DNA of 15,116 nt from JAAZMU01 sp964547725 (GCA_964547725.1 CAZJOO010000014.1:1-15116), one strand, 5' to 3'. Counted from the first letter of the stretch, positions 1-8,290 are shown. Program-made: numbers and translations. The notes: generated by a model not told the origin, from the letters alone.

Positions 1-4
1 TAAT

Positions 5-33
5 TTGACAAAAACCTAATTTCACTCTATATT
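5..33 (+). promoter_or_regulatory. secDF promoter
   Basis: TTGACA at 5-10, a 17-base spacer and TATATT at 28-33 match the sigma-70 consensus at 11 of 12 positions. Transcription should start around 39-42, on top of the secD ATG at 42, and there is no Shine-Dalgarno sequence. The message is therefore probably leaderless or nearly so. Confidence 0.8.
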
Positions 34-41
34 TCAACTAT

Positions 42-1439
42 ATGACAAACAAATTGTTAAATTTCTATTTTAGTTTATTGATATTGCTAATGCTAACAGC
101 AGGCGCTTATCTTTTTCCAAACACAACAAATCAAGGGATTGATTTTATCAATCAAAAAACAGGCTGGCAAATTCCTAAAATGAGCGAGGAAGGTTTTAAT
201 TTAGGACTTGATCTTAAAGGAGGAGTTCACTTAGAGTATGAAGCTGATTTAAGTCAGGTTAATTCTAGCGAAAAAGAAGATGCTATGAATGGACTTAGAG
301 ACGTTATTGAGAGAAGAGTTAACATTTATGGAGTAACTGAGCCAATTGTACAAATATCAGGAGACGACAGAATCGTGGTTGAGCTTCCAGGAGTAGAAAG
401 CATTGATGATGCTATTGCTTGGATTGGAGAAACACCTTTGCTTCAATTTTTAGAAGAAAGAAGTGAAGAGGAGATAAAAGCTATTTCTGATATGTGGACA
501 CAGATTGAAGGAAAGACTTTAGAAGAAATACAAACCATAGAGGGATGGGAGGTAGCTTTTCAAAACCCTTACCGGGAAACAGAATTGACTGGAAAATATT
601 TAAAGAAAGCAGTTTTGTCTTTTGACCAAACTACAATGCAGCCAATTATTGAGCTTGAGTTTGATTCTGAGGGAGCAAAGTTATTTGAAGACATTACTGA
701 AAGAAACGTTGGAAAGACTTTAGCTATTTATTTAGACGGACAACCAATTATTGGAGATTTTTACGCTCCTAGAGTTGATGAAAAGATTTCTGGAGGAAAG
801 GCGATTATTCAAGGAGACTCTGATTTAGAAGAGGCTAGAACAATTGTTCAAAGATTAAATCAAGGAGCTCTTCCAGTTCCATTATCTAATCCAATCGTTC
901 AACAAAAGATTGGACCAACACTAGGACAGATTTCTCTTGATAATGCGGTTAAGGCAGGAGCTCTAGGGTTTATAGCGATTATTATTTTCTTAATCTTATT
1001 TTACAGACTTCCAGGACTTTTAGCTTCAGCTACTCTTATTCTATACATCTTATTACTATTCTCAATTATTAAACTTACTGGAGCAACATTAACTCTTGCT
1101 GGTTTAGGAGGTGTTATTTTGTCTGTTGGTATGGCTGTTGATGCAAATATTTTAATTTTCTCAAGAATGAAAGAAGAACTTAAAAATGGAAGTGATATAT
1201 CCTCTGCTATTGAAAGAGGAACATTAAGAGCTTGGCCTGCTATTAGGGACGGAAACATTACTACTTTAATTATTGCTCTTGTTCTATATTTACTTGGAAC
1301 AAGTTTTGTGAAAGCATTTGCCTTTACATTAATTATTGGTATTTTAGTTAGTATGTTCTCTGCCATTGTAGCAACAAGAGTCTTCTTATTATTCTTTGCT
1401 AGAGGATTTTTAACTAAAATTAAAGGAATTTGGGCATAA
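42..1439 (+). CDS. secD: Protein translocase subunit SecD
   Basis: SecD works with SecF in the cytoplasmic membrane and uses the proton gradient to pull secreted proteins through the SecYEG channel from the outside. The 465-residue protein has an N-terminal membrane segment (about residues 7-25). The conserved NLGLDLKGG motif follows at 53-61, then a large extracytoplasmic region, then a C-terminal block of five hydrophobic segments. The proton-relay aspartate is present as Asp367 in the VDAN motif. The gene is followed after 4 bases by secF, and the pair is the usual separate-gene form; no yajC is visible upstream within the window. The ATG at 42 is chosen because the promoter places the transcript start there. 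The length is shorter than the roughly 600 residues of proteobacterial SecD and suits the compact forms of other phyla. Identification is secure. Confidence 0.96.
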   Translation: MTNKLLNFYFSLLILLMLTAGAYLFPNTTNQGIDFINQKTGWQIPKMSEEGFNLGLDLKGGVHLEYEADLSQVNSSEKEDAMNGLRDVIERRVNIYGVTEPIVQISGDDRIVVELPGVESIDDAIAWIGETPLLQFLEERSEEEIKAISDMWTQIEGKTLEEIQTIEGWEVAFQNPYRETELTGKYLKKAVLSFDQTTMQPIIELEFDSEGAKLFEDITERNVGKTLAIYLDGQPIIGDFYAPRVDEKISGGKAIIQGDSDLEEARTIVQRLNQGALPVPLSNPIVQQKIGPTLGQISLDNAVKAGALGFIAIIIFLILFYRLPGLLASATLILYILLLFSIIKLTGATLTLAGLGGVILSVGMAVDANILIFSRMKEELKNGSDISSAIERGTLRAWPAIRDGNITTLIIALVLYLLGTSFVKAFAFTLIIGILVSMFSAIVATRVFLLFFARGFLTKIKGIWA

Positions 1440-1443
1440 AAAT

Positions 1444-2343
1444 ATGATAAACTTTATTAAATATTCTAAAATCTATTTCAGTATTGCTATTATTTGCTGT
1501 TTGGCTAGTATCTTTTCTTTAACTTACTTTGGTTTAAATCTAGGAATGGATTTTAAGGGAGGTTCTTCTATTAAAATAGAATACGAAAGTGAAGCTCCTT
1601 CAATAGAAGCAATCAAACAACAATTAACTCTCGAAAGTTATGAAATTCAAAGCTTTGGAGATAAGGGAATTCTTTTAAAAATAAAAGAGAAAGATATTGC
1701 GGCTAATGTGTATGATGAAATCATGACTCAATTACAAGTTGATGGCAGCGTAATTTCTGACTCTCAATTTGAAACAATTAGTCCTGTTATTGGTTCTGAA
1801 TTAACAAACAAAACACTTATCGTAGCTATTGTTGCCTTACTCGCTATGCTTTTATATATTGCTTTTGCTTTTAAGAATGTTACTGGACCAATTGCTCCAT
1901 TTCAGTATGGTATTATTTCTACCTTAATGCTTTTTAACGATGTTCTATTACCACTTGGTATTCTTGCTTATTTAGGTAAGTTTTATAGCGTAGAGTTCAC
2001 TATACCGATTGTAACAGCGATATTGGCGGTTATTGGATATTCAGTGAACAACAACATTGTTATTTTTGATAGAATTAGAGAGAATCTTCACTTATTCCCT
2101 AGAGATAATTACGCAGAGACAGTTAACAAGAGTCTAAATCAAGTTATTGTAAGATGTTTGAATACATCAATTTCTACCTTATTTGTTTTAATCGCTCTTT
2201 ACTACTTCTTTATCGGAGAAGGAGGTATTGAATATTTTGCTTTAATAGCTTCTGTTGGTATTCTTGTTGGAACGTTTTCATCTATTTTCCTATCCTCTCC
2301 TTTGCTTGTTGCTTGGGTTTCAAGAAAGCAAAAAAAAGCGTAA
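1444..2343 (+). CDS. secF: Protein translocase subunit SecF
   Basis: SecF is the partner of SecD in the proton-driven Sec accessory complex of the cytoplasmic membrane. The 299-residue protein has an N-terminal membrane segment (about 9-29), the NLGMDFKGGSS motif (about 31-41), a short extracytoplasmic domain and a C-terminal bundle of hydrophobic helices. The signature loop reads GYSVNNNIVIFDRIREN, where the family normally has an Asn-Asp pair. The position usually held by the proton-relay aspartate is Asn203 (codon 2050-2052). The start lies 4 bases after the secD stop with no Shine-Dalgarno sequence, so translational coupling or reinitiation is likely. A hairpin terminator follows the stop. 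Identification is secure; how the Asp-to-Asn change affects activity is unknown. Confidence 0.95.
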   Translation: MINFIKYSKIYFSIAIICCLASIFSLTYFGLNLGMDFKGGSSIKIEYESEAPSIEAIKQQLTLESYEIQSFGDKGILLKIKEKDIAANVYDEIMTQLQVDGSVISDSQFETISPVIGSELTNKTLIVAIVALLAMLLYIAFAFKNVTGPIAPFQYGIISTLMLFNDVLLPLGILAYLGKFYSVEFTIPIVTAILAVIGYSVNNNIVIFDRIRENLHLFPRDNYAETVNKSLNQVIVRCLNTSISTLFVLIALYYFFIGEGGIEYFALIASVGILVGTFSSIFLSSPLLVAWVSRKQKKA

Positions 2344-2350
2344 CAAAAGA

Positions 2351-2378
2351 AAGAGCCTCCTTTATATGGGGGCTTTTT
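2351..2378 (+). terminator. secDF terminator
   Basis: Seven-pair stem AGCCTCC (2354-2360) with GGGGGCT (2368-2374), extended by weak A-T/G-T pairs, with a 7-base loop, followed by a run of T (2374-2378). It starts 8 bases after the secF stop. Confidence 0.85.
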
Positions 2379-2383
2379 AGTTT

Positions 2384-2425
2384 AAAAAAAGAAGAGGTTA
2401 GATTGTTTAAAAACCTATTACCTCT
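2384..2425 (-). terminator. Hydrolase-gene terminator
   Basis: Read on the minus strand, AGAGGT (2425-2420) pairs with ACCTCT (2398-2393), with an inner TAG/CTA pairing past a small bulge. A U-rich run follows (complement of 2384-2390). The stem begins inside the 3' end of the hydrolase gene, so the stop codon lies in the hairpin. Confidence 0.75.
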
Positions 2426-3039
2426 TTAATGAGATCCAGAAAGTTTTTATTCTGGAGCATTTCTTCGTGTTTCCGAATGCCTTCAATGAAGATTACGGTA
2501 CCCACTTTTTTCATTTTGCAAATGACTTCTGGTGAGTAAACAACTTTGTTGTCACCTGTGTATTCTCCGTTTCTTGGTAAAACGAAAACGATTTCGATGC
2601 CTTTTTCTTTCCACACTTTTAATTTCTCAAAGACTTTGTCTTGAGTTTTTTGAGAGTGTGCTTCATTCAGAGCCGGGAAGAATTGGATAAGAATTCTTTT
2701 AATTAAGGAAAGGACCATTGTGTCTCCACCAATAAGAGGAGAAACAAAGATTGCTTTTTCTATCGGGGTGCATTGTGTTTGCAGAATCATTGCTAATCCT
2801 CCAAAGCTCCATCCCAATATAGAACTTTCCGAACTGTGTAAATGCTTTCCAGTTTCTTCAATAATCTTAGCGAGAGTTTCTTTTGGCAAATGAAATAATT
2901 TGGTAGACAAGCTGTCCCTTTCTCTAAAGAGAGGGTCTACGACTGATATTCCACGATTTACTTCTATGTAATGTCTAATTGCCTCAGTCATTGAAGGTTT
3001 TCCACTAAGTCCGCAGGCTAATATAAGTGTACGTGTCAT
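2407..3039 (-). CDS. Alpha/beta hydrolase-fold protein
   Basis: A 210-residue protein that fits a small serine hydrolase of the alpha/beta fold; the substrate is unknown. It has a nucleophile elbow GWSFGG with Ser78 as the likely nucleophile. It also has an early strand-loop (LILACGLSG, 5-13) and a C-terminal KHEEML in which His191 suits the catalytic histidine. The acid residue cannot be assigned from sequence alone. No signal peptide or membrane anchor is evident, so it should be cytoplasmic. The ATG at 3039 is preceded by AAAGGA with 8-base spacing and by a perfect sigma-70 promoter, which fixes the start. The gene stands alone between two core plus-strand operons and reads against them. 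A partial count gives about 37% G+C, a little above its neighbours. It looks like an accessory single-gene unit, possibly acquired. Confidence 0.75.
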   Translation of the reverse strand: MTRTLILACGLSGKPSMTEAIRHYIEVNRGISVVDPLFRERDSLSTKLFHLPKETLAKIIEETGKHLHSSESSILGWSFGGLAMILQTQCTPIEKAIFVSPLIGGDTMVLSLIKRILIQFFPALNEAHSQKTQDKVFEKLKVWKEKGIEIVFVLPRNGEYTGDNKVVYSPEVICKMKKVGTVIFIEGIRKHEEMLQNKNFLDLIKEVIGF

Positions 3040-3057
3040 TGGTAATGTCCTTTCTAT

Positions 3058-3086
3058 ATTATATAATAATAGATTATTTCTGTCAA
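3058..3086 (-). promoter_or_regulatory. Perfect consensus promoter of the hydrolase gene
   Basis: On the minus strand TTGACA (3086-3081), a 17-base spacer and TATAAT (3063-3058) match the sigma-70 consensus at 12 of 12. The start of transcription is expected near 3051, leaving a 12-base leader. The Shine-Dalgarno AAAGGA (3053-3048) lies 8 bases before the ATG at 3039 and overlaps that expected start. Confidence 0.85.
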
Positions 3087-3110
3087 TGGGTAATCTCGAT
3101 GTGTGAATAA

Positions 3111-3139
3111 TTGACAGCCAACTTAAAGTATGTTATAAG
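3111..3139 (+). promoter_or_regulatory. Promoter of the regulator-ATPase-pgk-recJ operon
   Basis: TTGACA (3111-3116), 17 bases, then TATAAG (3134-3139) preceded by TGT, which makes an extended -10 element. Counting seven bases on puts the transcript start at 3146, exactly the A of the first ATG, so the message is predicted to be leaderless. It faces away from the hydrolase promoter across a short shared region. Confidence 0.85.
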
Positions 3140-3145
3140 TAAGCT

Positions 3146-4189
3146 ATGAAATTTGATTACAAAAAAGTCACAGAGGATTTTTTAAGTGTCTTATCTGATA
3201 GATCAAAAATAATAATTTCAAGAAGGTTTGCTTTCGGAAAGAAAAGGGTGGAAACACTAGAAAAGATTGGAAATGATTACAAAATTACCAGAGAAAGAGT
3301 AAGGCAGATTGAATCAGATGGGATTAAAAAAATCAAAAAGAATCTAAATAAATTTAAAACAAAAAAAGAATTTGATAAAATTCAAAGCTTTTTTAATGCT
3401 GAACTTGAAAAAAGTGGAGGACTTAAAAGAGAGGATTTGTTTTTAGATATTTTAGGAGAAGAAAATCAGAAAAATTATATTGTTTTCCTTCTTCATTTAA
3501 CAGATAAATGCGAGAGGTTAAAAGAAGATAACAACTTTCACGCTTTATGGACATTAGATAAGAATAAGGTAGTTTCAGCTAAAGAAATTAATCAAAACAT
3601 TGTAAAAGTTTTAAGAGAGAAGAAGACGCCAATAACTGTTAGCAAGATAGCAGAAAGTATTGAGTTTAAGGAAGGTGTTTCTATTCTAGAATCAATTATC
3701 CAAATCTCTAAAAAGATTGATAGAACTATTGATAAGAAAAAATATGGACTTGTTGATTGGCCAGAGGTTAATCCAAAAACAGTAAAAGACAAGATTTATT
3801 TTATTTTAAAGCAAAATAAAAATCCACTTCACTATAAAGAGATTTCAAAAAATATCGATAGTTTGAATGGTGAATTAGTGGCAACATCTGTTAGCACTAA
3901 GAAACTTCACCCACAAACAATTCACAACGAGCTAATAAGAAACAATAATTTCGTTCTTATTGGAAGGGGTATTTACGCGCTCAAGGAATGGGGGTATAAT
4001 GGAGGGCAGGTAAAGGATGTAATTTTAGAAATACTAAAAAATACAAAAGATCCTTTAACTAAAGAACAGGTAATTAGTTTAGTCTCGGAAAAAAGAATTG
4101 TGAGAGAATCTACTATTTTATTAAATCTCCAAAATAAACAAATGTTTGCTAAGGATGATTCTGGAAGATACAAAATCCGAGAAAGTTAA
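3146..4189 (+). CDS. Sigma-region-4 HTH / HARE winged-helix regulator
   Basis: A 347-residue DNA-binding protein. Residues 15-62 match sigma-70 region 4: the segment TLEKIGNDYKITRERVRQIE (37-56) is almost the canonical region 4.2 helix-turn-helix that reads the -35 box. No sigma region 2 is present, so it cannot act alone as a normal sigma factor. Residues about 214-285 resemble the HARE-HTH winged helix of the RNA polymerase delta subunit and ASXL proteins, ending in GRGIYALKEWGY. The stretches at about 145-210 and 287-345 look like further, weaker winged-helix repeats. It is the first gene of an operon and lies 3 bases before the next. A role as a transcription regulator working at the -35 element or with RNA polymerase is inference. 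The domain calls are strong for sigma4, good for HARE and tentative for the repeats. Confidence 0.85.
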   Translation: MKFDYKKVTEDFLSVLSDRSKIIISRRFAFGKKRVETLEKIGNDYKITRERVRQIESDGIKKIKKNLNKFKTKKEFDKIQSFFNAELEKSGGLKREDLFLDILGEENQKNYIVFLLHLTDKCERLKEDNNFHALWTLDKNKVVSAKEINQNIVKVLREKKTPITVSKIAESIEFKEGVSILESIIQISKKIDRTIDKKKYGLVDWPEVNPKTVKDKIYFILKQNKNPLHYKEISKNIDSLNGELVATSVSTKKLHPQTIHNELIRNNNFVLIGRGIYALKEWGYNGGQVKDVILEILKNTKDPLTKEQVISLVSEKRIVRESTILLNLQNKQMFAKDDSGRYKIRES

Positions 4190-4192
4190 AAC

Positions 4193-5494
4193 ATGCAAAA
4201 ATTCTTAATTGAAACGTGGTATTTAATCCTTCCCTTTCTAGAATTTGGATGGGCCGTATTTTCATCAATATGGTGGCTTTTTTTAATTTATTATGCTCAG
4301 AATTTTCTTCATTTCTCTTATCTTAATTGGAAATGTACACAATGGGCAAAACAGAACGTGAATAATGTTCTTTTAGAGATAAAGTTTCCAAGAGAAATTT
4401 TAAAGCCTATGAAAACAATGGAAGATGTTTTTTCTGTTATTTGGGGGGCGATGTATGACCCACCAAATATGAAAGAAAAATATTTCGAAGGAAAGTTTCT
4501 TTTAAGTTTTTCTTTAGAGATTGTTAGCCTTGAAGGAATTCCTCATTTTTATATTAGAGTTCCAAGAGGAATCAGAAAAGTAATTGAAGCAGCTATTAAT
4601 TCTCAATATGTTGACGTAGAATTTACAGAAGTTCCTGATTATACTCGTCAGATTCCTCAGGATTTGCCAAATAAGGATTGGGATTTATGGGGATGTAACT
4701 TTATGCCTACAAAGAGCGATGTTTATCCAATTAAAACTTACGATAAGTTTTTTGAACAAAAGACAGATGCTGCGTTTGAAGAAAAGAGAATGGATCCAAT
4801 TACTGATTTAATAGAAGCTTTTACTAAGGTTGGTAAAGGAGAGCAACTTTGGTTTCAGATTTTAGCCTCTTCTGTTGGAGACGATGAAAATGATTATGTT
4901 AAGAGAGGAAAGGTATTAGTTAATGAGTTAAGTAAGCGTCCTGGCGCCCAAAAAGAAAAGAACCTATTTCAAAGTTTTGTTGATGTTTTTACAGGAAACT
5001 TTGGAGAAGAGGCTAAGGTAGATAATTTATTACCTCCAGAAATGTTCTTAACTACTGGTGAGAGAGAGGTTGTTTCTGCCATAGAAGAAAAGATTTCTAA
5101 GCTTGGGTTTCAATGTTCGGTTAGGTTTATGTATTTAGGGAAAAGAGAATCTTTCCATGGAGCAAGTAAGGCTATAGGGCCATCTTATATGAATCAATTC
5201 GTGACAAAAAATTTAAATGGTTTGATTCCCTGGAAAAGAACTATCACCAAAATTCAAGCTCCTGATATTATGCAAGAGAGAAGGCTTTATTTAAGAAAAA
5301 GAGACTTATTTTTAAGATACATTAGAAGAGATTATCCTTTTACTCCTTTTTCTGGAGGAACAGTTTTTTTAAACACAGAAGAAATGGCTACCTTGTTTCA
5401 CTTCCCAGGATTTGCGGTTGCTCCTACTGCTCAGTTTGAAAGACTTGAAATGAAGAAGGCTCCACCACCAGCAACATTACCAATTGAGGAATAA
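4193..5494 (+). CDS. Membrane-anchored partner of a TraG-like ATPase (DUF8128-like)
   Basis: A 433-residue protein with an aromatic hydrophobic N-terminus (about 9-44, one or two membrane helices) and a long soluble remainder. The soluble part contains blocks such as EGIPHFYIRVPRG, YVDVEFTEVPDYT and NKDWDLWGCNF. From memory these resemble a family recurrent in Candidate Phyla Radiation genomes (I believe DUF8128) that sits beside, or is fused to, TraM-recognition/HerA-type ATPases. The following gene here encodes exactly such an ATPase, 6 bases downstream. No nucleotide-binding motif is visible in this protein itself. By analogy with type IV secretion systems it may tether or assemble the ATPase at the membrane, but this is inference. 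The start is 3 bases after the preceding stop, without a ribosome binding site. Family assignment is moderate; function is unknown. Confidence 0.7.
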   Translation: MQKFLIETWYLILPFLEFGWAVFSSIWWLFLIYYAQNFLHFSYLNWKCTQWAKQNVNNVLLEIKFPREILKPMKTMEDVFSVIWGAMYDPPNMKEKYFEGKFLLSFSLEIVSLEGIPHFYIRVPRGIRKVIEAAINSQYVDVEFTEVPDYTRQIPQDLPNKDWDLWGCNFMPTKSDVYPIKTYDKFFEQKTDAAFEEKRMDPITDLIEAFTKVGKGEQLWFQILASSVGDDENDYVKRGKVLVNELSKRPGAQKEKNLFQSFVDVFTGNFGEEAKVDNLLPPEMFLTTGEREVVSAIEEKISKLGFQCSVRFMYLGKRESFHGASKAIGPSYMNQFVTKNLNGLIPWKRTITKIQAPDIMQERRLYLRKRDLFLRYIRRDYPFTPFSGGTVFLNTEEMATLFHFPGFAVAPTAQFERLEMKKAPPPATLPIEE

Positions 5495-5500
5495 AACATT

Positions 5501-7120
5501 ATGAACAAAGAAAAAATCACCTTTTTTGGTGAAACAAATTTTAGAGGAGAAAAAAAGAGGTTTGGGATAAAAACAGACGACAGACTTCGCCACATGTACA
5601 TTATCGGTAAGACGGGAATGGGAAAGACAGAGCTTCTAAAGAATATGATTATTCAAGACATCTTAAATGGAGATGGGGTTGGTTTCGTTGATCCTCACGG
5701 AGATGCAGCGGAAGAGATTTTAAACTTTATTCCCGAAGAAAGAATGAAAGATGTTATTTATTTTAACCCAGGAGACGTTAGTCATCCGATTGCTTTTAAT
5801 ATTATGGAAAGTGTCTCTGAAGACCAAAGACACCTTATTGCTTCTGGTTTGATGGGAGTTTTTAAGAAAATTTGGCCAGATGTTTGGTCTGCAAGAATGG
5901 AATATATTTTAAATAATACCATTCTTTCTTTGCTTGAAATAGAAGGTTCTACTTTGCTTGGAATTAATAGATTGTTATCAGATTCTGTTTGGAGAGAGGA
6001 AATAGTTGAACAAATTAAAGACCCAGTAATTAAAGCTTTTTGGACTCAAGAATTTTCAAAGTATAGTCAGAAGTATGAGATAGAAGCTACTGCTGCTATT
6101 CAAAACAAGATTGGTCAATTTATCTCTACCCCTCTTATTAGAAATATTATTGGACAAGTTAATTCCACTATTGACGTTAGAGATATTATAGATAACAAAA
6201 AGATTTTAATTATTAACCTTTCAAAAGGAAAGATTGGAGAAGATGCGAGCAAGCTATTAGGAGCACTTTTAATTACCAAAATTCAACTCGCAGCAATGTC
6301 TAGAGTTGATATTAAAGAAGAGGAAAGAAGCCCTTTCTATCTTTATGTAGATGAGTTCCAAAACTTTGCCACAGAATCTTTCGCTACTATTTTGTCAGAG
6401 GCTAGAAAGTATAAACTATCTTTAACTTTAGCTCATCAATATATAGAACAAATGGACGAAACCGTGAGAGGGGCAGTTTTTGGTAACGTGGGAACAATGA
6501 TTTTGTTTAGAATTGGTTCTGAGGATGCAGAATTTTTAAGAAAGGAGTTTTCTCCAGAATTTACAGAAGAAGATTTGGTTAATTTAGCCAGACAGCAGAT
6601 TTACGTTAGGCTGATGATTAATGGCGTCACCTCAAGACCATTTTCAGCGATTACTTTACCTCCTAGGGTATTGCCAGGAGATAATTTTGCGGAAAGAATC
6701 GTTAATCTTTCTAGAGAAAAATATGGAAGGGATAAGACTTCTGTAGATGAGTTTATCGCTAAGAGCATTTTAGAAAGGAATGATGCAAAGAAGAGTAAAA
6801 AGGAGTCTAAAGAACTTTTCGATGCTGAATGTAGCGTCTGCCACAAGTTGATTAAAATACCATTTGAACCAGACAATAAAAGACAAATATTTTGTAAAAC
6901 TTGTTTGAAGAATAGGGAAACCCCTGTTGAAAAAACTATTCCAGCGCCTTCTACTACTGGTATTAGTTTAAAAGAAATTGCTAAAGATTTCAAACCAGAA
7001 GCAAGAAAGGAGAACAAGAATTTATTTGATTTAAAAAATATTATTTTAGGAATTAAAAAAGAAAAAGAAAACGGTTCTGAAAAAGGAAAGATTGAGCCAG
7101 GAGAACACGTTAAATTTTAA
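5501..7120 (+). CDS. TraG/HerA-like coupling ATPase with C-terminal zinc ribbon
   Basis: A 539-residue P-loop ATPase of the TraG/VirD4-HerA group, which move DNA or protein through membranes or along DNA as ring hexamers. Walker A is GKTGMGKT (36-43). The following VDPHGDAAEEIL block is typical of the family. Walker B is LYVDEFQNF with Asp284-Glu285, and a conserved LAHQY motif lies at about residues 307-311. The C-terminus carries a zinc ribbon, Cys444/Cys447 and Cys465/Cys468, in a form I recognise from Candidate Phyla Radiation proteins, then a basic, low-complexity tail. No membrane segment is present; the preceding co-transcribed gene probably supplies the anchor. A weak GAGGA lies 10 bases before the ATG. 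No relaxase or other conjugation gene is nearby, so a classic conjugative role is unsupported. DNA transfer, uptake or segregation are all possible. Confidence 0.85.
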   Translation: MNKEKITFFGETNFRGEKKRFGIKTDDRLRHMYIIGKTGMGKTELLKNMIIQDILNGDGVGFVDPHGDAAEEILNFIPEERMKDVIYFNPGDVSHPIAFNIMESVSEDQRHLIASGLMGVFKKIWPDVWSARMEYILNNTILSLLEIEGSTLLGINRLLSDSVWREEIVEQIKDPVIKAFWTQEFSKYSQKYEIEATAAIQNKIGQFISTPLIRNIIGQVNSTIDVRDIIDNKKILIINLSKGKIGEDASKLLGALLITKIQLAAMSRVDIKEEERSPFYLYVDEFQNFATESFATILSEARKYKLSLTLAHQYIEQMDETVRGAVFGNVGTMILFRIGSEDAEFLRKEFSPEFTEEDLVNLARQQIYVRLMINGVTSRPFSAITLPPRVLPGDNFAERIVNLSREKYGRDKTSVDEFIAKSILERNDAKKSKKESKELFDAECSVCHKLIKIPFEPDNKRQIFCKTCLKNRETPVEKTIPAPSTTGISLKEIAKDFKPEARKENKNLFDLKNIILGIKKEKENGSEKGKIEPGEHVKF

Positions 7121-7129
7121 ATAAAAATT

Positions 7130-8290
7130 ATGAAGAATTTAAGAGATATCGATGTCGATAATAAAAAAGTTTTAGTTAGGGTTGACTTTAATGTTCCTTT
7201 AACTCAAGACCTTGAAGTAAAGGATGATTTTCGCATAAGGGCACATTTAGAAACAATAAAATACCTCAAAGAGCACAATGCAAGAATTATTTTAATTAGC
7301 CACCTTGGAAGTCCTAAGGGAAAGGAACTTAATCTTTCCCTAAAGTCAGTTTCTGAAAAACTTGAAGAAATTTCTTCCTATAAGGTTAAATTTGTAGAAG
7401 AGACTCTTGGAGACAAGGCAAAGAAAGCGATTGATGAACTTGACGCTGGTGATATCTTGGTTCTGGAGAATTTAAGATTTAATTCAGAAGAAGAGGAAAA
7501 CAATCAAGAATTCGCAGCTTCTTTGGCAAGGCTAGCCGATATCTTTGTTCAAGATGCTTTCTCTGTTTGTCATAGAGACCATGCTTCTATTTCTTCTATT
7601 CCTAAGTATTTGGATTCATATCCTGGATTCTTGCTTGAAAAAGAAATTTCTGCTTTAGATGGGATTAACAGCAACGTAAAACATCCTTTTGTTGCAATTA
7701 TTGGAGGGGCAAAAATTATTGCCAAAACTACTATTATTAAAAACTTTTTGGATAAAGCAGATGCTGTTCTATTGGGAGGAGTTATTGGAAATACAGTTCT
7801 TAAGTTTAAAGGACTTTATGGACAAGAAGAATTAAAAGACAGAGATGTTTACCAAGCTATTAAAGATATTAACTTTGATGACCCAAAGTTAGTGGTTCCT
7901 GTTGATGGAGTTATCACAAAAGGTAGTTATTCAAGAGTTGGAAGCGTTGATTCTATTAAAAATGGAGAAGATATTTCGGATATTGGACCAGAAACTATTA
8001 ATTATTACAAAGAAATTATTAAAAGAGCAAACACTATTATTTGGAATGGACCTATGGGAAAAATAGAGAACGAAGTTTTTTCTAAAGGAACAAAAGCAAT
8101 TACAGAGGCAATTGCAGAGAAAGAAGCTTATTCTGTTGCCGGAGGAGGGGAGACAGTTGATTATATTTCAGACATAAAAAAAGAAGAGGGCTTTACTTTT
8201 ATTTCAAGTGGTGGCGGGGCTATGCTTGATTATATTTCTGGAAAAATTCTTCCAGGAATAGAGGCTCTTAATAAATACTATGAAAGATAA
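7130..8290 (+). CDS. pgk: Phosphoglycerate kinase
   Basis: Transfers the phosphoryl group of 1,3-bisphosphoglycerate to ADP, giving ATP and 3-phosphoglycerate, in cytoplasmic glycolysis. The 386-residue length is near the bacterial norm. Visible family motifs are RVDFNVP (17-23), DDFRIRAHLETI, HLGSPKG, VLENLRF, the histidine-arginine loop DAFSVCHRDHAS, GGAKIIAK (both lysines of the usual GGAKxxxK kept), WNGPMGKIE and the glycine-rich ISSGGGAMLDYI near the C-terminus. The loop DAFSVCHRDHAS departs a little from the common DAFGTAHRAHAS. The gene starts 9 bases after the ATPase gene without a Shine-Dalgarno sequence and overlaps recJ by 11 bases, so it belongs to the same operon. No other glycolytic gene is in the window. 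Confidence 0.95.
   Translation: MKNLRDIDVDNKKVLVRVDFNVPLTQDLEVKDDFRIRAHLETIKYLKEHNARIILISHLGSPKGKELNLSLKSVSEKLEEISSYKVKFVEETLGDKAKKAIDELDAGDILVLENLRFNSEEEENNQEFAASLARLADIFVQDAFSVCHRDHASISSIPKYLDSYPGFLLEKEISALDGINSNVKHPFVAIIGGAKIIAKTTIIKNFLDKADAVLLGGVIGNTVLKFKGLYGQEELKDRDVYQAIKDINFDDPKLVVPVDGVITKGSYSRVGSVDSIKNGEDISDIGPETINYYKEIIKRANTIIWNGPMGKIENEVFSKGTKAITEAIAEKEAYSVAGGGETVDYISDIKKEEGFTFISSGGGAMLDYISGKILPGIEALNKYYER

Noticed and set aside
4193..7120. An integrated conjugative element around the TraG-like ATPase
   Set aside because: No relaxase, VirB proteins, integrase, attachment repeats or neighbouring tRNA gene are visible, and the genes are in one operon with pgk.
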